From assembly GCA_037893225.1 (NCBI GenBank), contig JAZGUH010000533.1, positions 1,116,001 through 1,180,000 of the forward strand: a stretch of 64,000 nucleotides of DNA, written 5' to 3'. The notes under the pieces were generated by a model. It was not told the origin of the DNA. It saw only the letters and a program-made list of their open reading frames with translations, and did not search any database. This document shows positions 32,341-43,903 of this stretch, one piece after another (position 1 is the stretch's first letter; every line of letters starts with the position of its first letter). Origin of the DNA: Hippasteria phrygiana. Lineage: Eukaryota; Echinodermata; Asteroidea; Valvatida; Goniasteridae. Made by a program: the position numbers and the translations under genes.

Positions 32341-32814
32341 TAAGTTAAAAAAAATACAAAAATATTTGGGTCTGCCTGTTGGGCATTAAGTCCAGTAGAT
32401 TCCTTTTGAAATACACGACAGCAATAATTAGAAGAGTACGTGGAATAGGAACATAGGTTTTTAAATATTTGGGGTTGGACAGCTTTTATTTTGCGTTGTA
32501 CTGTGGCCAGTTAAATTTAAGATCCAATCGAATCATAATCAAATTTTCATTATATTCATAACATAGCAATTTAGAATTAAGCTGTTAATGGCACGATGAC
32601 AAAGTTTTCAATGAAAGTGGCTGCGTGACGACAGCAAGAAAGCAACCTCAGTCCTCGTGTTTCCTTTAAGGGCGGGGGGGGGGGGGGGGGTTGAGTAAGG
32701 TTTGGGATTAGAGATGGGTGGTTTGGTGAGTATTGATAAGGGTTTGGGGGTTGAAGCTCGGATGGGGTTTCGGTAAGAATCTATCAAACCCATATCTAAG
32801 CCTTGTAGATTCTG
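32341..32814. other. No gene seen; G17 run
   Basis: AT-rich, with G x17 at 32674-32690. Confidence 0.4.
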
Positions 32815-32819
32815 GAGCC

Positions 32820-33596
32820 CGCTACGGAACAACAGAGCGATATAAATAGTTTACTATTCACAACTGGTGCCTAAGAAACAAACTAGCATTAAATGCCAAC
32901 AAAACCAAATGTATGCTTGTTGGTTCAAGGCAGAAAATATCCAACGTCGACCTGAACGTGTGCATTGCTGATAAGGTTATCGAAAAAGTGAAATCCTGTA
33001 AATGCTTGGGTGTAGTTGTTGATGAAACATTAAGTTGGGGTACACATGTTGAATACGTAAGGAAGACTGTTTCGTCTAAATTGGGTGTGTTAAACAGAAT
33101 TCGTGATTACGTTCCCCAAAGCAGCCTGCACACACTCTTTGTAAGTTTAGTTATGCCATCTTTAGAGTATTGCTGTACGGTGTGGGGAGGAAGGTACATA
33201 TCTCACGACAATACCCTCAACAAATGTCTCAAAAGAGCCGCACGGATAATCCTTAAATGTACCTCCCTCACCCCCTCAGCTGATATGTTTGCCAGACTAA
33301 ATTGGATTCCTTTTAAAGAAAGAGTTCAGTCCAAAAAGGCTATCTTTGTTTTCAAAAGCCTTAACAAAATGACTCTTTTGTACATGACAAATCTGTTCAC
33401 ACCACTTACAGTGATTCGTGAAACACGACAATCGACAAAAATGGCACTGAAAGTTCCTTTCGCCAAAAAGGAATGCTACGTGACAAGTTTCGCTGTGAGT
33501 GGTGCCAGTATATGGAATAATCTGCCTGAACAAATGAGAACCATAAACTCCTTAAGTACATTTAAATCGGAGCTACGTAAAGCCATCTATCAGTGA
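32820..33596 (+). pseudogene. 5'-truncated LINE, RT C-terminus
   Basis: A 227-residue open frame (from 32913) preceded by LRNKLALNANKTKCM in frame and by a DINSLLF stretch in a shifted frame near 32850. Motifs: KCLGVVVDETLSW, SLVMPSLEYCCTVWGG, CLKRAARIIL and a closing VSGASIWNNLPEQMR. This is the thumb and C-terminal region of CR1/L2-type LINEs; everything upstream of the palm is missing. The long intact frame suggests a fairly recent insertion. Possibly the same family as the RT fragment at 19258-19560, which ends upstream of this part. Confidence 0.8.
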
Positions 33597-33849
33597 TATT
33601 TCTGTCATTTACGCTGATCTGCGGAGTTATAAACTTGGTTGCCAAAATACTTTGGAGCCGGATGGGAATTTCCCCTTGTTTTTCACCCTTGAATGTTTTT
33701 TTCGCGGGTTTTTCGCCCATCCCGTATATCAGGAATAGGCTTCTGGAGAGTTGAAAAGTTAACAGAAAATTGATTTATTTGTGTAAACATTATTGTATTT
33801 GTTTTTGTTTAAATACTTGTACTAACCAAGAACAATTTTTCCTTCCTAG
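33597..33849. other. LINE 3' end and presumed PLE intron or 5' flank
   Basis: AT-rich, ending in TTTTTCCTTCCTAG at 33849, a strong splice acceptor directly before RT coding sequence. Penelope-like elements are known to keep introns, so this may be the 3' part of one. Confidence 0.45.
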
Positions 33850-35059
33850 GTAAACACTATCTACAGGTACACGGTACAGCCATGGGCACTCGCATGGCCC
33901 CCTCCTTTGCATGCCTCTTCATGGGCGACCTCGAAGAGCGCATGCTTGCCTCAGCACCATGTCGCCCCTGGGTATGGTGGAGATATATTGACGATGTATT
34001 TTTCATCTGGACCAGTGATCAGGACAGTCTGGAGACTTTCATTAATCACATTAATTCCTTCCACAGGACCATCAAGTTTACATCAGAGTATTCAGTGCAT
34101 CAGACCAACTTCCTGGATGTCACCATCCGCAAGGAAGACAACTCGGTAACCACTGATCTGTATTCTAAACCCACAGACACCCACCAGTACCTCCACTCCT
34201 CCAGCTGTCACCCCAGGCATTGCAAGACAGGCATAGCAGTCAGCCAGGCACTCAGACTCAGAAGGATTTGTTCTAATAATTCTGACTTTTCCCATCATGT
34301 ACAGGTACTGAAGAATAACTTGGTTGCCAGGGGCCACAGCTCCCGCCAAGTTCAACGTGCTATCGCCAGAGCCAAATCTATCACCAGAGATTTGGCTCTC
34401 AAGGAAAAGACGCCTAGCACTAATGCCGACCCCAAGATTCCCTTGGTCACCACCTTTCATCCTAGTCTCCCTCCCCTTCGTAAAATAACTAACGACAACC
34501 ATCATATCCTTCATACTTCAGATCGCCTTGCCCGTGCCGCCCCTGACAACCCAGTATTGGCTTATAGGCGCCCCCGCAATCTACGAGACCTGATTGTTCG
34601 AGCCGAGGTCCCCACCTTGGCTGCATCCCCTCCCATACAGCATGGTACTTTTAAGTGCGATTCCAGGTGTGTTGTTTGCCAGACTCACATGCAGGAGTCT
34701 GACTCCTTTTCTGGCCATTCATCTGGAACTACTCACAGAACCAATGGCAACATCACTTGCAACACCTCTAATGTCATATATCTCATTTCTTGCAGGGTTT
34801 GTGGTATCCAGTATGTCGGGGAGACCAAGAACACGCTCAAAAAGCGTTTCTATGGCCATCGGTCGACTGTGAACACCAAGAAAATGTTGGTCATCACTTC
34901 AACTTGCCTAACCATTCCATTTCTGATATGATTCTACAGGGCATAGAATCACTTCGCCACCGCAAGGACTCAGTTCGCCTCAGCCGAGAGAAAGTTTGGA
35001 TGAAACGTCTTCGGACTATTCAACCACATGGTCTCAACATCCAGGAAGGAAATTATTAA
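33850..35059 (+). pseudogene. Penelope-like element: RT and GIY-YIG endonuclease
   Basis: RT motifs: GTAMGTRMAPSFACLFMG and RYIDDVFFIW (catalytic YIDD at residues 35-38 of the 33882 frame), then TNFLDVTI. A CDSRCVVC pair, shared by the PLE linker, precedes the GIY-YIG domain (NVIYLISCRVCGIQYVGET, about residues 298-316, with the downstream RFYGHRS). The frame shifts near 34880; the last part continues to 35059 with HFNLPNHSISDM and KVWMKRL. The N-terminal RT fingers are missing, so it is 5'-truncated. One frameshift breaks the nuclease tail. Confidence 0.9.
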
Positions 35060-35665
35060 CTTTAAATTTTTCCCCCATTGTCATTTGTTTACAGATTATC
35101 CTCCTGGCAAAACCCTCTTGTGGTCTCTTGGCCAAATGGTGTTGTCTTTCCATTTCCTGTTTATCCTTGCCACTTCTCTTTGTTCCTTTTCTTGCCCTAT
35201 TACCACCTTCAATTCAAACCCCCCCCCCCCCCCCCTAACCACACTCCTTTGTCCTTTCCCCAGCTTCAACCTTCATCTTAATCCCTCCCCTCCTCCATCC
35301 TTACCCTAATCACACCTCTTTGTTCCTGTCTTCCTGGCTGTCCTTTCCTCTCCCTTTGATGTTTACCCACTGCCTATCTGCCATGCTCCTTTGCATCCCT
35401 CTTTTGTGTTTCTCCACCCACCCCCTCATGCATGTGTGTTCCCTACATGTTTGTTTCTTGTACTCTGTCATTCACCTTTGAGAAAGAACTTGCTTAAGTT
35501 CGAAACGTCAGGCCAGCTAATTTTTTGATTTGTTTAAATATTTTGTATGAATGTGTAAATATTCAGTTTTAACTAATAATATGCAGGGCCCCAATGGAAA
35601 CCAGTTTTAAACTGTTTGGGCATACCCTGGGTAAAGAAATGTAATAAATAAATAAATAAAATAAA
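35060..35665 (+). other. 3' non-coding part of the Penelope-like element
   Basis: Pyrimidine-rich sequence with C x17 at 35219-35235, the hammerhead-like motif near 35478-35515, and a tail of AAATA/TAAA units at 35642-35665 that marks the likely 3' end. Confidence 0.6.
35478..35515 (+). ncRNA. Hammerhead-ribozyme-like motif (degenerate)
   Basis: CCTTTGAGAAAG, a stem AGAACTT/AAGTTC with a GCTT loop, CGAAACGTC and AGGCC occur in this order. Penelope-like elements carry hammerhead motifs whose core is CTGATGA...stem...GAAAC (established knowledge). Here the GAAACGTC side and the middle stem are intact, but the CTGATGA box reads TTTGAGA, so cleavage activity is doubtful. The same motif recurs as a palindrome at 47372-47439/49050-49082. 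Confidence 0.5.
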
Positions 35666-36064
35666 TGGTGTTCTGACCAATCACATTCGTGGTTTATGTC
35701 GACATGCGTGCACGCGCATGTGACGCGCGCAGCTGCAGATCAATGGTCATGATGCTCGTCATGTCCTATGTATTTGCATGTAATGAATAATTTATGATAA
35801 GGCTCAAACTCGGTCACTGATTGGATTCCTCGGAAAAGCGAGGGAGAATCATCGAAAAGTAAAGAAAAAGTTAAGAATTGCCTGCCAACTTATCCAAGAC
35901 CCTTGTGGCGATCCAAAATCGTGCACGTTTGACAAACACCGGCTGCGGATTCGGCTGCATTTTGTAAACTACGCATGCGTGAGGCCAGAACGCACGTACG
36001 AAGCCGGGATTTCGAGGACACAACGTTAGTGAATCTGGCGCGCGGGCGCTCCGAAATAACAACA
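35666..36064. other. No gene seen
   Basis: GC-richer patches (GCGTGCACGCGC near 35708) but no recognisable feature. Confidence 0.35.
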
Positions 36065-36205
36065 CAAGGGTCTTGGGCCCAAGACTATGTTCCAGCCAGC
36101 AGTGCTCCAGTGGAGCGCATTTTTAGCAGAGGAGGGATTATTATGAGGCCACACCGTGCAAAGCTATCCCAATAGATGCTGGAGACCCTTATGTTCTTGA
36201 AAGTT
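36065..36205 (+). pseudogene. hAT transposase C-terminal dimerisation fragment
   Basis: DYVPASSAPVERIFSRGGII, followed by RPHRAKLSQ, a stop and a LETLMFLK helix, matches the hAT family C-terminal dimerisation motif (SSAPSERVFS..G). Nothing upstream resembles the RNase H-like catalytic core. A small fossil with at least one stop. Confidence 0.8.
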
Positions 36206-36281
36206 GAAATGCAATAAACATATCCTTTAAGGAACCTGCCATTGACGTGACTTGAAAATAAAGTAAAAAATCCAACAATGA

Positions 36282-36763
36282 AGGTAGTGTACACGATTGG
36301 TAATCCTCTAATTTGTTTTTACTGAATTATTACGAAATAACTTACTAGCCTGTAAGTTAATAGTACATGTAGTCTCAATCATCGTGTGAAATGATAGCAC
36401 CAGGTGTGCTGTCGTTGTCAAGAAAAGTGGAAATTTATATTGTTTTCAATCGTTGGAAAACTGCCCTGTAGGCTTTAGTCAAGGCGCGCGTGGCTACCCG
36501 GGACGAGTGGCGCGCCCCGGACATGCTGGCATTCGGGGCGCGTCACGTGTCCAGGTAGCCGTCTTGTTGACTAAAGGCTATCATCCGCCCGACGGTTGAA
36601 AACGAGCGCCGTTTTTCTCTCGTTTTTCTCTCGTTTTTCTCGCCATCCAACAACGCAAAACTTTGAACAGGTCAGTGGAACGATATTTCCTATAAAATAC
36701 TAACCCCCAAATCCGCCCATTTCTGAAAATTGCAACAATGACCAATCATATACACACTGCCTT
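36282..36763. mobile_element. MITE family B, copy 3
   Basis: The ends are AAGGTAGTGTACACGATTGG and, inverted, AAAGGCAGTGTGTATATGAT. It has the same orientation and landmarks as 24330-24802 and a longer internal GC-rich palindrome around GCCCCGGACATGCTGGC. Confidence 0.9.
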
Positions 36764-36804
36764 TAACCTTGATCGAGTGGATTATTAGTTTATTACGTGT
36801 TTAG

Positions 36805-36935
36805 TAACCGGCCTCGGCCTCGGCCTCGGACGTTGTGGCCTCGGCCTTGGCCTCGGACGTTGTGGCCTCGGCCTCGGTCTCGGCCTCGGAGGTTGTGGCC
36901 TCGGTCTTGGCCTCGGCCTCGGAGGTTGTGGCCTT
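36805..36935. repeat. GGCCTC-rich simple repeat
   Basis: Tandem GGCCTC units interrupted by GGACGTTGTGGCC and GGAGGTTGTGGCC. Minus-strand open frames (SEAEAEA) are artefacts. Confidence 0.8.
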
Positions 36936-37589
36936 GACAGCAAAATCTGTAAAAATTAGGAAGAAATCAACATGTATGTGAACACTTTGAGTGACTTTAC
37001 ATGGTGCCAAGAACTTTTAACAAAAAAACACAAACTTTCTTCTCCTATATTGCAATAAAATGTTTCAACAAAATTCTCAAAATTAAAGGTTGTGCCAAGT
37101 GTTTATAAATTATGAACACAAACGGGTGGTTATTTTCCAAGATTTGCTGTTCCTTACCGATTTGGGTTGGGGGTTTAAAGTAAAATCTTTCTGAAGTGAC
37201 AACATTTCTTTCATATTGAAACTAGTCTGAATCATGTTAATTTTGTATTTATAAAATAGAGAGTTCTATCTGAACTGATTGTCCAACTAGTGCTTATGTT
37301 CCAGGCATCCAGTGCCAGTATTTGTGCAAAAATCTTTTAACACTACTGATTCACTTGTTTGTTAAAGTATACGTGTTTGCACTTGCTTAGAAATAGATTT
37401 GCGTGATCAAGTAATCCTGTAGGAAAGACTTTACCTCCATTTTGATAGTGGTACAGTTTACAGATATAGCACTGCGCTATCGGGCAATAATGCATATCCA
37501 TGGCACCCAACATATGCTATGTACATGTGTATGCAAACAGCAGTACTGCTATTTATTTGCGTAAATTTTCTTTTTCTTTTCATGCAGAT
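36936..37589. other. No gene; one dispersed repeat copy
   Basis: 37088-37165 is a copy of the repeat described at 17060-17155. The remainder is unassigned. Confidence 0.45.
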
Positions 37590-38005
37590 ACGGTGCATGT
37601 GCCATTCAAGTCAGTGACAAAAGATGCCTAACTATTGCAGATGAGCAACAGGACGCCAGAGTGAAAGTGTTACGGATGGAAGATTTTTTGACATTGTTGG
37701 GCATGTTGAACATTTATTGGAGAAACATGTGTGTGATATTTTCGTCACAAAAGCCCTATCAGAACAGTGAGACTCGTGTTGTGATTGATGAAGCCCACAG
37801 TGTCCTTCATTAGGGGCAGACTTTACACAAGATTTTAGAAAGTTAAACTGCAGTCACTGTTTCCAGGAGCATTTTTTCTTGCTGTCTCTGCAACTGCCAA
37901 GTCTACAAAGAAGGAAGGAAGTTTGTTCATTCATTGGAATGAAGTCCACCAGTTTCATAACATCCAGCATTGACAGGACTGATCTTAATGCACCTATTAT
38001 TTGCT
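37590..38005 (+). pseudogene. RecQ-like helicase fragment
   Basis: TRVVIDEAHSVLH (37772-37810) is the DEAH box region of RecQ helicases and is followed at once by TAG, where family members have Trp. Downstream in another frame, FLAVSATAKSTKK matches motif III (SATA), and a SSIDRT stretch matches the IV region. ORF breaks and missing motifs I and IV-VI show a dead fragment, probably carried by a mobile element. Confidence 0.65.
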
Positions 38006-38014
38006 TTTCCCCCT

Positions 38015-38250
38015 CCCCCCGGCTGCCCCAGGTCTTATGTGGGGTTTGGTCACATTTTTAAAGCCCCAGGGTAGGGATTTTGGTCACTCATTTTGCCATT
38101 GTTTCCCCATTATCAGAAGTTAAAAACCAAGAGGTGGGGGTGCCCCACCCATGTATGTCAGGGATTGTCATTAAAATGTTGCCCCAGGGGTGGGGATTTT
38201 GTGGGGAGGGGTGGGGGAAGCAAATTGGTAGGCGCATAAGTTCAGAATCG
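38015..38250. repeat. Second copy of the CCCCACCC foldback repeat
   Basis: Shares GGCTGCCCCA, GAGGTGGGGGTGCCCCACCC and AGGGATTGTCA with 4510-4680, but without a long G-run. It ends at GGAAGCAAATTGGTAGGCGC. Confidence 0.6.
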
Positions 38251-38358
38251 AAAAGATACCTCGAAAGTTTCATGCCGAATACCCTTTCATACTTGTGTTT
38301 AAATGCATACATTTGTGGAGTCAATTGGGGCTTGTTTCAAAATATATATTTAATCCCC

Positions 38359-38579
38359 GCACGGCGCACGGCGCACGGCGCACGGCGCACGGCGCACGGC
38401 GCACGGCGCACGGCGCACGGCGCACGGCGCACGGCGCACGGCGCACGGCGCACGGCGCACGGCGCACGGCGCACGGCGCACGGCGCACGGCGCACGGCGC
38501 ACGGCGCACGGCGCACGGCGCACGGCGCACGGCGCACGGCGCACGGCGCACGGCGCACGGCGCACGGCGCACGGCGCAC
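38359..38579. repeat. 7-bp satellite (GCACGGC)n
   Basis: About 31 uninterrupted copies of a heptamer, readable as CGCACGG in any phase. Because 7 is not divisible by 3 and the unit has no stop, all frames stay open on both strands (ARRTAHG, APCAVRR). These frames are not genes. Confidence 0.97.
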
Positions 38580-39762
38580 ATACGTACGTCTCTCTAAATT
38601 CGCGTGCCTCTTTATGCTTAAGCCCAACCTCGTTCCCAAGGCTTACTTTATTTTCAACCTCGTTTCCAATAGTAAGCCCTGGGATGGGAACTCCTTACTC
38701 GTGCCCTGATTGGATAGTGAAAATACAGCATTAGCTTATTAGCATATAGAGAAATTAAAACCGTACAGTTGGTGATTCCACTGTATTTCTTGTTGAAAGT
38801 TTGCCGCACCAAAAGTGAAACTTTTGTTGGTATTTTTTAACGTTAGTGACTTTTTTGTAGTATATATTCTCTGAAATTTCTGCAATGGTGATGTCCAGCC
38901 CCTCAAAAAATACACCCGTTAAATCTGATACTTGCATCTTGAAGTTAAATTGTGTTCCAAAAGCGACAAACGTAGGACCATGGTAGGACGCACATCTGGA
39001 GAGTCAGTGGACAAAAAAAGTTTTCCGCAATTGCGTTCACCGTAGCTTTTACACGAAGTGACACAATATGCTGAAGGCGAAGTTAAGTTGTGGAACGAAG
39101 GTCCATAAAACGGTAGAGGATGCACGGGGTCAACATCGCTAAACTGGCGTGCATGTAGTAGCAGTGGTTGTTGCAAATGATTCCTCAGATCCCCTGGTCA
39201 GAGTGCTCCAGCTGCGAACGAAACGGCGGGTTTTTGGTCCTGGCATGTGTGCCATGCCAACGGCAAACGCCGCCCGCCATCATGCCGCGCAGTCCAAAGC
39301 CTGTTGCCCCGGCGAAAGCCTGTCCTTTTTTTAGGCTTTATCAAAACTGACAAAAGGAAGTCCGAAGCCGAATTTGCCTCGACTGTGCGCCACGTACAAG
39401 GGTATGTAACTTTGTTTTTTGTCCTTTTCATTTTGAGATAAATGACGCTTCGTTGATGCTCAACCATGTCAATCATTCTGAGAACTCATGAACTGCACGT
39501 AGTTTGCCTCCTTTTTCACGATTTTACAATCAAGCTAATCAATCTAGTACCAAAGAGCCTATGCTGTGAATTCGACGAAGATGTGAAGTTTAAGAATTGC
39601 CATCAGACTACTACGTGCCCAGAACACATCGCTCACAGGGAGCCTAATTTGCATGCGTATCCAAAAATATTGGATATTTAAATGATCCCCATACCAGGGT
39701 GAGAGAGCAGCTGTGGTGTCGGTGAGGGCGCTGCTCGACACCATGGGAACGAGGTTGGCTTA
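38580..39762. other. No gene seen
   Basis: Several open frames of 60-90 codons on both strands around 38920-39480 overlap one another and show no domain. Confidence 0.4.
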
Positions 39763-39907
39763 AGCCCGGTTCATACTTCATGCGAATGCGTATGCGAAGC
39801 GAATTCGTTATGGTAACGGAGAACGTGACAATGAAACTTCAATTGTTGACGTCATGAAATTCGCTTCGCTTCGCATTCGCATTCGCATGAAGTATGAACC
39901 GGGCTTT
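39763..39907. mobile_element. Short MITE with AGCCCGGTTCATACTTCATG ends
   Basis: The left AAGCCCGGTTCATACTTCAT and its exact inverse at 39886-39906 give a foldback of about 145 bp, with GCGAATGCG repeats in both arms. Flanks are TTA-like on both sides (CTTA.../TTTTA), so a TTA or TTAA target is possible. Confidence 0.8.
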
Positions 39908-40348
39908 TAGGCTTTTGTCTAAATTTCCCAACTTGCGCTTACATATTACTCCTTCCAACACATGTATTTTCCCATATTTCAGGAAGTTTTCCAAGAATTT
40001 CATTGTGTCTGCTGCCCATCAGGTCGGTGAATCATTGGCTTCGCTGCATTATTCGTAGTTTTCCGATACTGTACAAACTACATGTACATGTCGATTCTGC
40101 ACGAAGATGTAAACATCATCTCTAAAAATAGAAATGATTACTGCGCACGCGCAGAAGTGGTCTAATCAGAAGCTTTATATGAGTGATATAGCTACCGGTC
40201 CCCATATTATATACTTATGCGGACCGGGAACCAGTCTACTCATGGGCTCGCACTACGCGTCCGATCCTTGGGAATCCTACAAAATGTGGGCGCGGCTGTA
40301 ATATGCAAATAAGTTTGTTGTGTTGATATTCATAACCTTCGAACAACA
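39908..40348. other. No gene seen
   Basis: Non-coding, no recognisable repeat. Confidence 0.4.
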
Positions 40349-40931
40349 TTCTAGTTTCCAATATGCGGCTGCTCTGATTTGGCGAATCGCGGGCCCTATT
40401 GCGAATCGCGGGCTGAATCGCGGGCTAGCTTCAGCCAGGTCAGTGCAACAGATAGACAGTCCAAAGTAGTCTGGTCCCTGATGTAACTTAAGATGAATAT
40501 TCATACTATTTCGGTCTGGAAACCATACTATATCCCACAATTCAGTTTTCGAATATATATTGAAAAACATCGCACATATAAATTTGAACATCGCACATAT
40601 AAATTTGAACATTGCACATATATGACAAACATATCGCATATATATTTGAACATCGTACATATAATAACAAACATCGCACACATACATTTGAACATCGCAC
40701 ATATATGACAAAACATTGCATATATATTTGAACATCGCACACATAAATTGGAACATCGCACATATAAATTGGAACATCGCACATATAAATTGGAACATCG
40801 CACATATAATGACAAACATCGAACATATATTATTTGAACATCGCACATAATGACAAACATCGCACATATATATTTGAACATCGCACAAAAATACGTAGAT
40901 TATCGAATGTTGCAACGTTTGACATGCCATA
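40349..40931. mobile_element. Solo arm of the giant inverted-repeat element
   Basis: Matches the outer about 600 bp of the right arm at 25620-26240, in the same orientation: TTCTAGTTT.CAATATGCGG, GGGCCCTATTGCGAATCGCG, the TCGCACATATAAATT array and the terminal GCAACGTTTGACATGCCATA. No partner arm is nearby. Confidence 0.9.
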
Positions 40932-41180
40932 CTAGGAAAAGATTTTACTTTTACCCCCACCAAAATAACCATCCATTCATGTTCAGAATTGTGTATTCAC
41001 ATAGCACAACCTTTAGTTTGAGGCTTTTGTTGGAAATGTTCATGCTACATAGAGGGAAACAGTTTGTGTTGACTGTGTATATTCTTGGCAGTGTCACAAT
41101 GTGCATGTACAGTGTTCACATACAACGTCCTTTCTGTCAAATTTTCCACAAATATTGAGGAGATAAATCTTGAAATAACA

Positions 41181-41265
41181 GGTTGTGCCACATATTTAGA
41201 CAAGGAGGGTAGGATATTTTCCAAGATTTTGCTGTTTCTGACCCATGCGCGGAGATTTCTTGTTA
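41181..41265 (+). repeat. Dispersed repeat copy
   Basis: Shares GGTTGTGCCACATATTTAGA, ATTTTCCAAGATTTTGCTGT and the following C/T pattern with 17060-17155 (reverse) and 37088-37165. Confidence 0.6.
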
Positions 41266-42044
41266 CATGTGGGGGGAATGATTTTTGAAAGGCCATCCTT
41301 GTGTGGAGCGCGCCACGGCACGGGGTCCAAGGGACCGCTTAAGGGCCCCCTGGTGGGTTGCAGGCACAAAGCCCTTGCTTGGGGTTGAGGTAAAGCCCCC
41401 TGGAGCCCCTGGGGTTTACACAATTTTAGGTGCAAAATTGTGTCAAAATTCAACCTTTTCTTGAGCTTGAATTGCAATAAATGACAATAATTAACACCTT
41501 CAAGCATTAAGAAATACAAAAGATCTTCAAAACTAAAATTTCTCATCCAATGTATTTGGAAGCGTAAGCGTCTCTTTGCACAATGGAGCTCTGGTTACCT
41601 AGCAACACAAATAATGCCTATGCATTATACTAAGAATAAATTATTTACAAAATAATTATTGCAAAATAATGCCTAGATGCATTTCGGTAGGGCATGATTA
41701 GAATGGGATTTGGTCTACACTTGACAAAAACTATGAAAACATATGGTGGACAATGATGTATACTTGACGACATTATAACTGGAATGCCGGAGATGCAAAA
41801 CTCAAGCTCTAACAAAAGTTCCCAAACACTTATTTGCAGGACGCGCGCCGATTCCCGGTGAATGTCAGTTGAAGTCTGCTATCGGTATTTTAATTACGTT
41901 GTATTACATGCGCCGCACGTGCGTTCATACCGTCTGTTGGCGCATAACAAAATCCGTTTGCCGTTGCAACTTTCTATTGCCTTTGTTAGGTGTGTTGTTG
42001 AGTGAAAACAATAAAATAAAAGGCCATCATCTTTCTTGGGATCT

Positions 42045-42800
42045 GAACTTACGGCGTGGGGTCCGGGGCCCGGTTAAGTGGCCCGTAAATGTTTGGATTC
42101 TGGATGCTCTGTGGTGCAATCTGAGGCGATTCCTGGCCACTTTCACCTGACTTTTGTTTAAACAAAAGTTTTGACGATGTTATGGAGACTATATATATCA
42201 TGATTTTAGAGATTATTTTCTAGCCATTATTTTAGCTATGTCATGACTACAAAAATCTAGACGGGGGCAAACCAAAACGGATAAATGCGAGCGCGAAGCC
42301 CTTACGGCGTTGGGTCCGGGGCCCGGGGCCCGCTTAAGGGCCCCGGAAATTTTTGGAGTGTGGATGCCCCAGTTGTGCAATCTGAGGCGATTCCTGGCTA
42401 TGCTTTCACCTGATTCTTTTAAACAAAAGTTGTGACGATTTTATGGAGAATATATACATGTATATCATGTTTTTTGCCATTATTTTCTAGTGATTATTTT
42501 AGCCATGTCATGACTACAAAAATCTAGACGGGGGCACACCCAAAACGGATAAATGCGAGCGCGAAGCCTTACGGCGTGGGGTCCGGTGCCCCCCCAGAAC
42601 ATTTTGGATTCTGGATGCTCCGTGGTGCAATCTGAGGCGATTCCTCAGCACTTTCACCTGACTTTTTTTTTTTAAGTTGTTAAGGTTACATTGTATATGG
42701 AGAATATATATATCATTATGTTAGCCATTATTTTTTGGCAATTTTTTTGCCATGTCATGCATCACTACAAAAATCTTCTCCCTCCCCCATTTTTGGCGTC
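42045..42800. repeat. Tandem repeat, about 254-266-bp unit, three copies
   Basis: Three units begin at about 42051, 42305 and 42571 with ACGGCGT.GGGTCCGG. They share GATGCTC.GTGGTGCAATC, GAGGCGATTCCT..., ACTACAAAAATCTAGACGG and AAACGGATAAATGCGAGCGC. A weaker relative (GGGGTCCAAGGGACCGCTTA) is at about 41325. No coding content. Confidence 0.8.
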
Positions 42801-43903
42801 TAATTTGCAGTTTTTCCCCTTCATTTCTAATTTATCCGGAATTTTTCTTGGTTTTAATTCAGTTCACTTGAAGTTTTCAAGAAAAGGGCTTGATTTCAGA
42901 CTGTTCCTTGCCCTGTGTTAAAACCATCGGCAGAGGATTTAGGCACATTTAGCATGTCATTCAGTCAAGTGATTCATTTTTTCCTGCTGGTTGGGGCCAT
43001 TTAACCTGTAATAAACTCCCCAAGGGGATTATTATGTTGAGATGGACAGAGTTGAAATCCCAAGGGTCCCGGGAAATACTCCGGTTTTCTCTTAAAAGAG
43101 GGGTTCAGTTCCATGGCATGATTGATAACCTTTTTTTTCTTATTGCATTTTTCAGTAGTTTTATGCCAAAAAGTAGACACAGCAGATGTTTAATATCGGC
43201 GGCGGTATTTTTTTTTAAGGAGGTTGCCCTCCTCCTCCCTTCCTTTTCTCTCACCTCCCCCTCTTTTTTTCCCTCTTCTTTTTTTGGGGGGGACTCAATT
43301 TACCGGGGGCACGTGCCCCCGCGGCCACCCCCCCCCCCCCCCCCCCCCCGGATCCGCGCCTGTACATACCGAGCTCTTGCCCACAGTGCGTTTAAACTCA
43401 ATGCAGGGAAAGTAAACGAACGACACTCTGCGTGGTGCTGGCCTGTCAAGGTGTCATGGTATCGCATTACACGCGAGGACAGAAAAAAGGGTATAACAAA
43501 GGGAAAAATACTGTCCTCACATTTATTTCTTTGTTTCGGAAAAAGTGAGGACAGGCAAACTAGTGCTTAGTCTATGGGGATGGGTTATATTAAAGGGAAC
43601 AATGGAAAGTCATCACGTGTATAGCGAAACAAAAATTCATGTATTGGCAAGTTACGGACTCTGCGCAAGTTAGTACGCCTACCCTTAAAAAGTGGGGGGG
43701 ATGATTACATTGGTCATCCCCCCCAGGTCAAAAAGTGGGGGATATATCCATCCCCCCCAGGATCTCCGCCCATGTTCTGACCCATGTTAGTGGGGGGGGG
43801 GGGGGGACTTAAAGTAAAATCTTTCCATTCCTTTCTCTACATGCTTACCTGAACATGTGGACCGATGAATCGAAACATTTTGCTGTCAATAGTTTTCTAA
43901 GCT
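42801..43903. other. No gene; C22 and G15 runs
   Basis: Contains the 18-bp palindrome CGGGGGCACGTGCCCCCG at 43304-43321, C x22 at 43328-43349 and G x15 at 43792-43806. A doubled AAAAAGTGGGGG unit with CATCCCCCC lies near 43690-43760. The 178-codon open frame at 43034-43570 crosses the C-run and looks spurious. Confidence 0.45.

Noticed and set aside
38080..38709. A 209-codon forward frame and several minus-strand frames over the 7-bp satellite
   Set aside because: A stop-free heptamer repeat keeps every frame open; no unique coding content.
43034..43570. A 178-codon open frame
   Set aside because: It runs through a C22 homopolymer and T-rich DNA with no domain; frame continuity depends on the run length.
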